Source: an uncultured Thermoguttaceae bacterium (GTDB taxonomy: Bacteria; Planctomycetota; Planctomycetia; Pirellulales; Thermoguttaceae). Taken from it: a stretch of DNA of 64,000 nt. Every line of letters starts with the position of its first letter. Position 1 is the stretch's first letter. The position numbers were made by a program, and so were the translations under genes. Location: the NCBI GenBank assembly GCA_938084835.1, contig CALKER010000023.1, positions 1 to 64,000 of the forward strand, given 5' to 3'. Shown piece after piece: positions 24,980 to 33,722 of this stretch. The notes below the pieces were generated by a model that was given only the letters and a program-made list of their open reading frames with translations, did no database searches and was not told the DNA's origin.

Positions 24980-27697
24980 ATGGTTTGGGTGCGCAACTGG
25001 TCGAAAACTACTTCGTGTACGAAACTCACTGATAAGTTTCGCCGCGAAAGGATAGCCCGCCGAAGGCCCTCTTCACGGCCGCACATTTGGTGTGCCATCT
25101 GCTTACTAGGAGTAGGTAGCGCCTTCGCAGTTGTTGGCACGAGGGCCTTCTGCGATGAAGAGTCCCTGCCTAGGGGAGTTACGGCCCAACGGCCGGAGGC
25201 AGCACCGCGCCTTAGTGCCGTGTGTTTTTCCAGTCGATGGGTTCGGCCCAGCGGGTCGAACGATCCGCATGAAACGTTTCGTGCTGCCGAGGCCTTCGCT
25301 GCCACCGATTTTGTGTGGACATATTCGCTTGACCCTACCTTTGTGCAACGGGCCAAAACGTACGGCGGAAAAGTGTTTTTGGCGATCAACTCTCTGGTGC
25401 CGGATGAACCCACCGGTACCTCCCGGCAGCGTGGGCGGATTGTGGACCTGGAAGGCCGGCCTGTTACGGCCCCGTGGATGCGCCACGGCGGCCAGCGATT
25501 CTGGGGATGCGTCAACAGCCCAGAATACCGCGAAAGCTATCTCGCTTATGCCCAGCGTGCCATCGATGCCGGCTGCGATGGCCTGCAAATGGACGATCCG
25601 TTGACCAATCTTCATGCCGTCCAGTGGGGAGCCTGCTTTTGTCGCCACTGCATGGAGGGGTTCCGCGATTTCCTAAAGGAGCGCCGAAGTCAGCTCGATT
25701 TGCCGGCCCTGGGCATCGCCGATGTGGACAGCTTTGACTACCGGCAATACCTTCGCCAGCGGGGAGCCCCGGTGGGGGATGCTTTCCGCACCTACGACGG
25801 TGGCCTCCTAAAGGAGCTTTTCATCCAGTTCCAGCGCACCTCGGTGGAACGCTTTTTCCGTGACATGCGTGCGGCTCTTGACGCATACGCTGGGCGGCAC
25901 GTCGTTTTTGCCAGCAATAATTATCGTGGCTCATGGGAATTTCCCTACGACCTATTCGAGATCGGCATGGCTGAGCTCCCCCAAAGGGATGCCACCCCGA
26001 GCACGATGTACCGGCTTTTTGCCGAAGCTCGCCGTCGGGGGAAGCCGCAGATTTTCACCTTGGTGCCGGCCATAGAAGATGGCTCAGAGGTGCGCATCAC
26101 TCGGTGCGCCATCGCCACAAGTTACGCTTGCGGTGGTCACCTCATCGTCCCTTGGGATGTGTACACAGGGCCGCATACACCGCGTTATTTCGGCCGACCG
26201 GAAGATTATGCCGACCTTTACCGATTCGTTCGGCAGTATCCGCACCTTTTTGACGAATACGAGGAATTGGCGGCGTCGGTGCCGGGTGTCTCCAACCCTC
26301 AACTATTCCACGATGGAGGAGGCGATGTGACCCTCGTCCTCCGCGGAAAACCGCATGGACCCCGCAAGGAGGTGGTCATCCACATTATCGACTGGCGAGA
26401 GGAACCGCAGCCTCTGTCCCTCGGGCTTGACCTCACGCTCCTTGGCTCGCCTTGCGAACTTGAGGCGATAGTGTTTCAGCCCGGCCAGGAACCGCAGCCA
26501 TGCCGCGCGGATTGGGGCCGGGCAGTGCCGCCCCACATCGTGCGACTTTCGTTGCCGGCGCTTCGCCCGTGGGCAATTGTCCTCATTCGCCCTGATCCCC
26601 ATAAGCCGAATAAGACAACGATTCCGATTGTTTACGCAACCGATCTTTTTCATCCACACGATGATCCAGATGATCATTTCGATCTAGCCACTCTTTTCGC
26701 CTTAGAAGAGTTCGATATTCGGGGGATAATTCTCGATATTGGCCGGTGGCAAAAGGAACGGCCGGGCACCATACCCGTCTCCCAGATGTTGACAATAACC
26801 GGTCGCAAGGTCCCGATAGCTGTTGGCCTCGGTAATCCCTTGGCAGGACCAGATGATGACGGCAGCGGCCAGCCGGAAGAATTTCAGGGTGGGGTACGCC
26901 TTTTGCTCGACGTGCTCAGCCAAACGGACCAGCCGGTCGTTATTTTCACTACGGGAAGCCTTCGGGATATAGCCGCCGCTTATCTTCGCCAGCCAGAGCT
27001 CCTTAAGGCCAAAGTACGGCGTCTTTATATCAACATCGGCGATTCGTGCGGCGGTCCCGAGCATAACGTGACTTTGGATCCTTGGGCTTACCGAGTGATC
27101 ATGCGGAGCGATCTTCCCGTGTATTGGTGCCCATGCTTCTCCGGCGGGCTATGGCGACGGGATACGGGCTTGGCCACCTACTGGCGCTTTCGGCACGCGG
27201 AGGTGCTTGCCGGCGCCCCTTTGGTCCTCCAGAATTTCTTCCTCTACGCACATCGGCACGAGTCGACGCCCGCCATCGACTATCTCTCCACGAAACACCC
27301 GGACCACACTTACCAGTGGCTTTTCGGCCTGGAGCGCAACATGTGGTGCACTGCACCACTGGTGCATGCTGCCGGACGTTGCATTTTGGAGGTTGATGAG
27401 GGGAAATTCGTGGCCGTCGCTCCTTGGGAAAATAGCCAGAGCGAAAAAATAAAGAAGAAATCAGCGGACGGGTTTCCCCGCCGGGTGGTTCCCTATGACT
27501 TCGTCAGTCGGTGGATTGGCGAAACACCGGAGGGCCAGGTGGCCGTACTTCCCGCAGGCGAGGCACCTCCTCCCGGGGCGCGAAAGGTTCAATGCTTCGA
27601 AATCCGCGACCCGGATCGTTACCAGCCAATCATGACCAGCGTGCTTGCCGAGCTTTTCCGAAAGTTTCCGGCACAGATACCGGAGCCAAAACCTTAG
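24980..27697 (+). CDS. Exported fusion: glycosidase-like barrel plus nucleoside-hydrolase-like domain
   Basis: The 905-residue protein starts at the ATG at 24980 after AGAGGGGAA. A basic N-terminus and hydrophobic helix (about 37-53) form a signal peptide or anchor. Residues about 75-430 look like a glycoside-hydrolase-like TIM barrel of the uncharacterised GHL type: FVWTYSL near 110, GCDGLQMDDP near 198-207 with candidate acidic residues, and CFCRHCMEGF, a possible metal-binding cysteine cluster. A beta domain covers about 430-535. From about 547, IPIVYATDLFHPHDDPDDHFDL matches the Asp-rich metal site of nucleoside hydrolases, and VVIFTTGSLRDIA fits the later core. It heads a plus-strand run with a Gfo/Idh oxidoreductase, ThuA-DUF1080 and PL11 lyase, suggesting glycan breakdown. 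Confidence 0.75.
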   Translation: MVWVRNWSKTTSCTKLTDKFRRERIARRRPSSRPHIWCAICLLGVGSAFAVVGTRAFCDEESLPRGVTAQRPEAAPRLSAVCFSSRWVRPSGSNDPHETFRAAEAFAATDFVWTYSLDPTFVQRAKTYGGKVFLAINSLVPDEPTGTSRQRGRIVDLEGRPVTAPWMRHGGQRFWGCVNSPEYRESYLAYAQRAIDAGCDGLQMDDPLTNLHAVQWGACFCRHCMEGFRDFLKERRSQLDLPALGIADVDSFDYRQYLRQRGAPVGDAFRTYDGGLLKELFIQFQRTSVERFFRDMRAALDAYAGRHVVFASNNYRGSWEFPYDLFEIGMAELPQRDATPSTMYRLFAEARRRGKPQIFTLVPAIEDGSEVRITRCAIATSYACGGHLIVPWDVYTGPHTPRYFGRPEDYADLYRFVRQYPHLFDEYEELAASVPGVSNPQLFHDGGGDVTLVLRGKPHGPRKEVVIHIIDWREEPQPLSLGLDLTLLGSPCELEAIVFQPGQEPQPCRADWGRAVPPHIVRLSLPALRPWAIVLIRPDPHKPNKTTIPIVYATDLFHPHDDPDDHFDLATLFALEEFDIRGIILDIGRWQKERPGTIPVSQMLTITGRKVPIAVGLGNPLAGPDDDGSGQPEEFQGGVRLLLDVLSQTDQPVVIFTTGSLRDIAAAYLRQPELLKAKVRRLYINIGDSCGGPEHNVTLDPWAYRVIMRSDLPVYWCPCFSGGLWRRDTGLATYWRFRHAEVLAGAPLVLQNFFLYAHRHESTPAIDYLSTKHPDHTYQWLFGLERNMWCTAPLVHAAGRCILEVDEGKFVAVAPWENSQSEKIKKKSADGFPRRVVPYDFVSRWIGETPEGQVAVLPAGEAPPPGARKVQCFEIRDPDRYQPIMTSVLAELFRKFPAQIPEPKP

Positions 27698-27873
27698 CAC
27701 CATAGGGTCCACCTTTTTGAAGAAAAGATGGTGTCCAACTCTTCGAAGAAGTGAGTGCGACAACACGTCGCGTCAACTGAGTTTGCCTACTTTCTTTGTT
27801 TCCGCGGTGAAAAGTGTGGGTGTCGGCATCGTATCCGCTGGCAACGTTAACCAAGTGCAAAAGGAGGAACCCC

Positions 27874-29328
27874 ATGCGACGGTGGACGCGGCGACAAACG
27901 TTACATCACGGTGTATGCCTCGGCGCTGCCGGGGCTGTCGCCCCCCTTGTCTTCAAAGCAGCAACTGTTCGCGGTACTCAGGCCAATAGCAGGTTGCAAG
28001 TGGCCTTAATCGGCGTGGGTGGCCGGGGACGGTGGTTCCTGGAGACCATCCCCCGCATGGAGGATGTGGTGGCCCTGTGCGACGTCAACGAACGCCGCCT
28101 GCAGGAAGCCTTTGCCCTCTGGGACGAACGGGCCAGCCAGTGGGAGAATTCCCCCGAACCCTGGCAACGCCGCGCGGCCGAAGTTTATCGTCGACATTTG
28201 AAAAATCGGCCACGCGTGTATGTTGACTTCCGCCAGATGTTCTCCGAAATGGGCACCAAGATCGATGCCGCCGTGGTAGCCATGCCAGACCATACACACG
28301 CCGTGGCCTCGGCAGCAGCCATCCGGGCGGGCAAACATGTTTTCTGCGAAAAACCGTTGACGCGCACGGTCCACGAGGCGCGGACGCTTCGCCACCTTGC
28401 CCGGCAGTTTCGGGTGGCCACAGCTATGGGCAATCAAGGCACGTACACCGGGCCTTTCCGCCGCGCGTTGGAACTGATCCGCAATGGCACGATCGGACAA
28501 GTCCAGGAAGTTTATGTTTGGAACGACGGCGGGGGTGCCGATCGTGATGCCCCTCCGCAAGGGGACATGCCTATTCCAGAGGGCCTGCACTGGGATCTGT
28601 GGCTCGGGCCGGCTGCCTGGCGACCTTACCACCGCGAGTGGATGAACCGCAATGCCTGGCGAGATTTCGGCACCGGCCAACTGGGCAATTGGGCTTCGCA
28701 CACAGCCAACCTTGCGTTTATGGCTCTAGAAGTCCACACCTTATGGAGTACGACGGTACCCGCGGAACAACGGATCATTCGTTGCTATGCGGAATTTGCC
28801 CGGAAGAACTCCTTGTCATTTCCCCGATGGGAAAAGATCTCCTGGGAGATCCCCGCCCGGGGCCATTGGCCCCCCTTGACGATCCAGTGGCTTAACGGGC
28901 CAGCACCCGGTTTCGAAGAGCTCGTGCAACCCATCGTCGCCGAGGCTCCTCAAAATCAGCGAAACCTCTGGCATTTTGCCGGAACACTCATTGTGGGAAC
29001 CAAAGGCAAGATCCACACCACCGGGCACAACGCGTGGTTCCGGCTTCTGCCAGCAGAGTCATTCCGGGGAGTGTCATGCGATCAGCCCGAGACTGTGCCC
29101 AGGTCTCGTGGGCCGGAACAAGACTGGCTGGATGCCTGTCGTGGCGGGCCTGCAGCTTGGTCGGAATTCGACTACGCGGCAGCTCTTAATGAATTTCTCA
29201 TGCTAGGCAACATCGCCACCCAAGTGGAAGGGCCTGTAGAATATGACCCCCTGGACATGAAAGTCGTCAACAATCCCGCAGCCGATGCTTTGCTCCGCTC
29301 GGAGTATCGCGCGGGCTGGAGCCTGTAG
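27874..29328 (+). CDS. Tat-exported Gfo/Idh/MocA-family oxidoreductase
   Basis: The 484-residue protein starts at the ATG at 27874 (MRRWTRRQTLHHG) after a strong AAAAGGAGGAA site. The RR motif and following hydrophobic stretch form a Tat signal. The Rossmann motif is VALIGVGGRGR (about residues 43-53), and the conserved FCEKPLTRTVHEAR loop includes the EKP lysine. The C-terminal half has the usual mixed sheet, with the GQLGNWASHTANLAFMAL region holding a likely active-site histidine. Such enzymes oxidise or reduce sugars, in many planctomycetes as exported proteins of carbohydrate clusters. The substrate is unknown. It follows the fusion-protein gene by 176 bp and precedes ThuA-DUF1080 by 175 bp, probably as one functional unit. 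Confidence 0.92.
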   Translation: MRRWTRRQTLHHGVCLGAAGAVAPLVFKAATVRGTQANSRLQVALIGVGGRGRWFLETIPRMEDVVALCDVNERRLQEAFALWDERASQWENSPEPWQRRAAEVYRRHLKNRPRVYVDFRQMFSEMGTKIDAAVVAMPDHTHAVASAAAIRAGKHVFCEKPLTRTVHEARTLRHLARQFRVATAMGNQGTYTGPFRRALELIRNGTIGQVQEVYVWNDGGGADRDAPPQGDMPIPEGLHWDLWLGPAAWRPYHREWMNRNAWRDFGTGQLGNWASHTANLAFMALEVHTLWSTTVPAEQRIIRCYAEFARKNSLSFPRWEKISWEIPARGHWPPLTIQWLNGPAPGFEELVQPIVAEAPQNQRNLWHFAGTLIVGTKGKIHTTGHNAWFRLLPAESFRGVSCDQPETVPRSRGPEQDWLDACRGGPAAWSEFDYAAALNEFLMLGNIATQVEGPVEYDPLDMKVVNNPAADALLRSEYRAGWSL

Positions 29329-29503
29329 GAAGCCCAGCAGGCCGCCTTGTTGGCCCGAGGGGAGCCTGGGCGTTATGCCGCTCTCAACCTTAGGTCGCGA
29401 AAGACTTTTGCTTCGTTTGCGCAAATGTGACACCGCACGAAGCCTCCCCATGGGGTGGTCAGGTACCTGTTGTCCCTGGCAAGTCACTTAGGAGAAGCTG
29501 AGG

Positions 29504-31129
29504 ATGCTCAGTCGTAAACACATGTCGCTTTGGCCCTATTTGGTGGGAGCGTGGGTTACGCTTGGGGTGCCCGATGGAACCTGGGCCGAAAATATCCCCG
29601 AAGCCCACAAACGACAAATCCGGGCGGCCATCCAGCAAGTTCATCCGCAGGTGGAACCGCTTCGCCCACGAAGCGTTCTAATTTGGAACACGCCGCCCCA
29701 CCTTATGGACAAAGATCCCCACAAAGGCTGGTGCATTCCTTACGGCGAGGCCGCCTTCCGCCTCCTGGGGGAACTGACTGGGGCTTACCACCCCGTGGTA
29801 AGCGATGAGCTAGCCGTTTTTGCAGGGGAGAACCTCCGGCAATTCAACGCCATTGTGCTCAACAATGCCTCGGGATCGTGGATCACTCCCACCGATGCGA
29901 CCCTAGCCCATCCCGCCCTTCGCGCCTTGGGACAAACGCGGGAAGATGTGGAAGCAAAGTTGCGAACAAACTTCGTTGAATTCGTTCGCAGTGGTAAAGG
30001 GGTGGTATGCATTCACTATGCCATAGCTGCCAACCGCCATTGGCCGGAGTGGGCTGAGATTTTCGGTGCCACCTTCCTGGGGCATCCCTGGACCGAGGAG
30101 GTCGGAGTGACGGTCGAAGAGACCGGCCATCCGCTTGTGCGAGCCTTTGGCGGGCGGAATTTCCGCATTTTTGACGAAATTTACGAGTACGGTCCGCCGT
30201 ATGACCGGGGAAAGGTGAGGGTCCTTTTGTCCATTAACCCGGCTGAAACCAACATGGGGGCCCGATGGATCCACCGGACCGATGGCGACTTCGCCTTGGC
30301 CTGGGTGAAGAATTTTGGTCAGGGGCGGATCGTCGTCACCAGTTTTGGCCACATGACGCATATCTTTTGGAATCCGCAAATTCTCCAGTTCTATCTGGAT
30401 GCCATCCAGTTCGCCTGTGGGGATCTGAAGGCGCCGAGTGAACCCCGGCCCACCCGGCCAGTGTACACGAACATCCCTGGCACAACTCCCGTCCCTGAAC
30501 TTCCTGGATTTGTGTCGCTTTTTGATGGACAAACATTGGCCGGCTGGCAGGGTGACCCGGCCATCTGGTCGGTACAGGAAGGAGCAATAACCGGCCAAAC
30601 TTCTGCGGACAAGCCCCTGCGGCACAACGAATTCCTCGTGTGGAAGGATCAGGTAGAGAATTTCGAACTTCGCCTGAAATTTCGTTTGGAAAATGGAAAC
30701 TCCGGCATCTACTTCCGGGCCAAGCGAACTCCTCCAAGCCAAAAGGAAGGCGACCCCCTGGTGGGGCCTCAGGCGGACTTCGATGCCTCCGGACGGTGGA
30801 CGGGCGTTCTCATGGAATACCTTGGCCGAGGACCCGTAGCCGAACGCGGCGAAAAGGTCCGCATCGACGAAAGCGGGACCAAGCATGTCATTGGCTCCGT
30901 GGGCGATCCGACGCAACTTCTTGAGGCCGTCAAGCCCGGGCAGTGGAATCAATACACAATCATCGCCCGCGGAGGTCATATTGTGCTCAAAATCAACGGG
31001 GTCACCATGTGCGAGGTGGTGGAAGACCGCGATCCCAAGCGACCCGAGCACGGTTGGCTTGCTCTCCAAGTGCATATGGGACCACCCATGCGCGTGCAGT
31101 TTAAAGAAATTTACCTCAAGCGGCTGTGA
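29504..31129 (+). CDS. Exported ThuA domain fused to DUF1080 (3-keto-glycoside hydrolase-like)
   Basis: The 541-residue protein starts at the ATG at 29504 with TAGGAG upstream. A signal peptide covers about 1-28 (SLWPYLVGAWVTLGV). Residues about 55-310 form a ThuA-like glutamine-amidotransferase-fold domain (VLIWNTPPH, FNAIVLNNASG, GKGVVCIHYAIA, PWTEEVGVTVEETGHP, FGQGRIVVTSFGH). Residues about 330-541 form a DUF1080 jelly roll (FVSLFDGQTLAGWQGD, NFELRLKFRLENGNSGIYFR, GQWNQYTIIARGGHIVLKING). ThuA proteins act in keto-disaccharide metabolism, and DUF1080 members cleave 3-keto-glycosides. A Gfo/Idh oxidoreductase directly upstream could make the 3-keto sugar, so the pair fits an oxidise-then-cleave route. 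The fusion is seen; the pathway is inferred. Confidence 0.9.
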   Translation: MLSRKHMSLWPYLVGAWVTLGVPDGTWAENIPEAHKRQIRAAIQQVHPQVEPLRPRSVLIWNTPPHLMDKDPHKGWCIPYGEAAFRLLGELTGAYHPVVSDELAVFAGENLRQFNAIVLNNASGSWITPTDATLAHPALRALGQTREDVEAKLRTNFVEFVRSGKGVVCIHYAIAANRHWPEWAEIFGATFLGHPWTEEVGVTVEETGHPLVRAFGGRNFRIFDEIYEYGPPYDRGKVRVLLSINPAETNMGARWIHRTDGDFALAWVKNFGQGRIVVTSFGHMTHIFWNPQILQFYLDAIQFACGDLKAPSEPRPTRPVYTNIPGTTPVPELPGFVSLFDGQTLAGWQGDPAIWSVQEGAITGQTSADKPLRHNEFLVWKDQVENFELRLKFRLENGNSGIYFRAKRTPPSQKEGDPLVGPQADFDASGRWTGVLMEYLGRGPVAERGEKVRIDESGTKHVIGSVGDPTQLLEAVKPGQWNQYTIIARGGHIVLKINGVTMCEVVEDRDPKRPEHGWLALQVHMGPPMRVQFKEIYLKRL

Positions 31130-31793
31130 GGGGATGTTCCCCCAGCAGGCTACGCCCCCAGCTTTGCAAGCAGGGTGAAAGCGGCTGGAGACGGAAATCT
31201 TTGGCCACGCTGGCTTCATTCAAATTGCTGCCCGCGCGAGGCACGGCCGTCTCCGTGCCCAGCTTCAGCTCTCTGTTCCCCCGGGGCAAAGTATTGGGTG
31301 TAATCGCACTATTTACCGTTTCTCCTGAAAGGTGGCGTGAATTTGTTCACTTCCTTTAGGGTGGGTCGAAAGTGCGCTCCCGCAATATCCGGCGGCTCCA
31401 CCCTTGGGAGCAAGTCTGCTGCTTTTTTTGGGTAAAACTGTCCACCGAAGAGCTTGATTGCTCTTTTATTGTTAAGGACAATAGGGGTGAAGCAGCTAGC
31501 CGCAGATCCGCAGCCCGGCCAATGTGGCTTTACCTGCCCAAGCTGGTTCCACCGGAACTACTGCCTGCCACTTTGCTAGCGACGCGATAGAGGAACTTTC
31601 CCCTGGCGATTGCGCCGCGACACCGGAGGGAGAGTTCCCGCGTCCCCTGCTTACTTTATCGCCCGCGGATTACGCCCAAACTCAAAAGGGGGCCGACGCT
31701 TGGCATACGCTCCCCCGGTTGAGGCAAGCAAGTTTGGCAACGAACTTTGTCCACACGACAGTCTTGGCACTGACACTCGTAGGAGATGCTAGC
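31130..31793. other. Intergenic region before the PL11 lyase gene
   Basis: The plus-strand frame stays open upstream of the lyase start (from 31524), but those codons show no signal peptide and no motif, so the start at 31794 is preferred. Nothing else is recognisable; a promoter for the lyase may lie here. Confidence 0.4.
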
Positions 31794-33617
31794 ATGAAAA
31801 CGGGCCTCCGTAGCCAAATGGTCTTGAGACTCGGAATCGTTTATGCGGCGATTTTTCTTACCCTGGGAGGGATGGAGTCGCACATTTTTGCCCAGGTACG
31901 CCAGCCCGTGGCCGCCTCTCAGGAGGGGAAAGCTCCCACGGTGCGTGTTGTGGAGGCGCTTGATCGCGGTGTCGTGGCGGTTCCTTCGGGCCCGGGGGAA
32001 GTGTATATTTCCTGGCGATTGCTCCCTTCAGACGGCCGTGACATCGCCTTTGATTTGTTCCGTACTGAGCTTCCCGAAGGGAAGCCCATCAAGTTGAACT
32101 CTGAACCAATTCGAAAAACCACCGACTTTTTGGACGCCACCGCGCGCCCAGGCGCGCGATACCGATACGAAGTGCGCCCCGTTGGGGGTCCGAACAACGC
32201 CCCCGGCGGCAGAGCCGAGGTCACGGGACAAAACGCCAAACGCAATTATCTTTCGATCAAACTGGACGGAAACCATACCTTCCAAAAAGTGGCTATTGCC
32301 GACCTTGATGGGGACGGTCAATATGACTTTCTCATCAAGCAGCCCAACGAGAACATCGATCCTTATGAGCTTTACTGGAAGCCAAGCCCTGATACGTACA
32401 AACTGGAGGCCTACCGAAGCGACGGCAAACTGCTCTGGCGTTACGATTTGGGGTGGGCCATCGAGCGAGGCATCTGGTATTCCCCTTATGTTGTTTACGA
32501 CTTGGACGGGGACGGCCGGGCGGAAGTGGCCGTGAAAATCGGCGAGGGCGATCCCCGGGGACCGGATGGGCGGGTTCGCTCCGGACCGGAATATCTCGCT
32601 ATTTTGGATGGTCTGACCGGACAACTACGCGACCGAGTTCCCTGGCCTTCCCGAGAGGGCTTTGGCGAAGACCTTCGGGGATATAACTACGCCTCTCGCA
32701 ATATGATGTGTGTGGCGTATCTAGACGGCAAAAACCCATCCCTGATTGTCAATCGGGGAACCTATGGCCTGATCAAAGTGGTGGCCTATCGATATCGCCA
32801 CGGCAAACTGCAGGAACTGTGGCGGTGGGATAATTCCGGCGAACCAAAAAGCTACTGGGGACAAGGCGCCCACACGCTGAAGGTGGCTGACGTTGATGGC
32901 GACGGTCGCGATGAGGTGATCCTCGGGTCGGCCGTTCTCGACGATGACGGCACCGCCCTGTGGAGCACTGGTCTGGGGCATCCGGACCATGTTTATGTCG
33001 GAGATCTCGACCCTACCCGCCCGGGCCTGGAGATTTACTATGGCATCGAGACTCGGCAGCGGGAGCGAAACGGCATGTGTCTCGTGGATGCCAAGACCGG
33101 CAAAATTCTCTGGGGGTATGAGGGGCCAACCCGGCACGTTCATTCTTACGGCATGTCGAGCGATATCATCGCCGAGCATCCCGGAGCCGAATGTTATAGC
33201 GCCGATACTGACGAAAAGAAGGATTTCGCCTGGGGAATCTTGTGGACGGCTCAAGGGAAGCCGATCGCTAAACTCAACCTCGGAGGCTTTGGGCCCCGAG
33301 TTGTTTACTGGGACGCCGATCCGCAGCGCGAGTTGATCCTCGGCCGTCGAATTGTGGACTACGGCTCCGACAAACCTCATGACACAGTCGAAGGGACCTA
33401 TGTGGCCACCGCTGATATCCTCGGCGATTGGCGCGAGGAGATCATCGTCAGCCTCCCGGCAGAGCTACGAATCTATGTGACGCCTATCCCAGCACAGGAT
33501 CGGCGACCTAGCCTAATCACCGATCCCATTTACCGCTTAGATGTGACGGTCGGGGCGATGGGTTACTACCAGTGCCCACTTTTGAGCTACGATTTGGCCA
33601 GCACCCCGCCGTGGTAG
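31794..33617 (+). CDS. Exported rhamnogalacturonan lyase, PL11 family
   Basis: The 607-residue protein starts at the ATG at 31794 after GTAGGAGA. A signal peptide covers about 1-33 (LRLGIVYAAIFLTLGGM). The mature part begins with a fibronectin-like domain (VVEALDRGVVAVPSG ... VYISWRLLPSDG) and continues as an eight-bladed propeller with calcium-binding FG-GAP-like loops (IADLDGDGQYDFLIK, VYDLDGDGRAEVAVK, VADVDGDGRDEVILG). It also has SYGMSSDIIAEHPG and the terminal GYYQCPLLSYDL. This is the layout of YesW/YesX-type enzymes, which cut rhamnogalacturonan I by beta-elimination and need Ca2+. It is the last gene of the plus-strand glycan cluster, which points to pectin as one substrate. Confidence 0.92.
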   Translation: MKTGLRSQMVLRLGIVYAAIFLTLGGMESHIFAQVRQPVAASQEGKAPTVRVVEALDRGVVAVPSGPGEVYISWRLLPSDGRDIAFDLFRTELPEGKPIKLNSEPIRKTTDFLDATARPGARYRYEVRPVGGPNNAPGGRAEVTGQNAKRNYLSIKLDGNHTFQKVAIADLDGDGQYDFLIKQPNENIDPYELYWKPSPDTYKLEAYRSDGKLLWRYDLGWAIERGIWYSPYVVYDLDGDGRAEVAVKIGEGDPRGPDGRVRSGPEYLAILDGLTGQLRDRVPWPSREGFGEDLRGYNYASRNMMCVAYLDGKNPSLIVNRGTYGLIKVVAYRYRHGKLQELWRWDNSGEPKSYWGQGAHTLKVADVDGDGRDEVILGSAVLDDDGTALWSTGLGHPDHVYVGDLDPTRPGLEIYYGIETRQRERNGMCLVDAKTGKILWGYEGPTRHVHSYGMSSDIIAEHPGAECYSADTDEKKDFAWGILWTAQGKPIAKLNLGGFGPRVVYWDADPQRELILGRRIVDYGSDKPHDTVEGTYVATADILGDWREEIIVSLPAELRIYVTPIPAQDRRPSLITDPIYRLDVTVGAMGYYQCPLLSYDLASTPPW

Positions 33618-33722
33618 TATGGGGCATCCAGTGCTTTGGGGCAGTGTTGCAAAGATTTTTCTGAGTTAGAGCAGCCCGCCAGTGACACCCCGGGCCGCGC
33701 GGCCAGCTTTGGGCGCCAGCTT

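Noticed and set aside
29903-31219. Minus-strand open frame of 438 codons
   Set aside because: It is antisense to the ThuA-DUF1080 gene, which has clear domains and a ribosome site.
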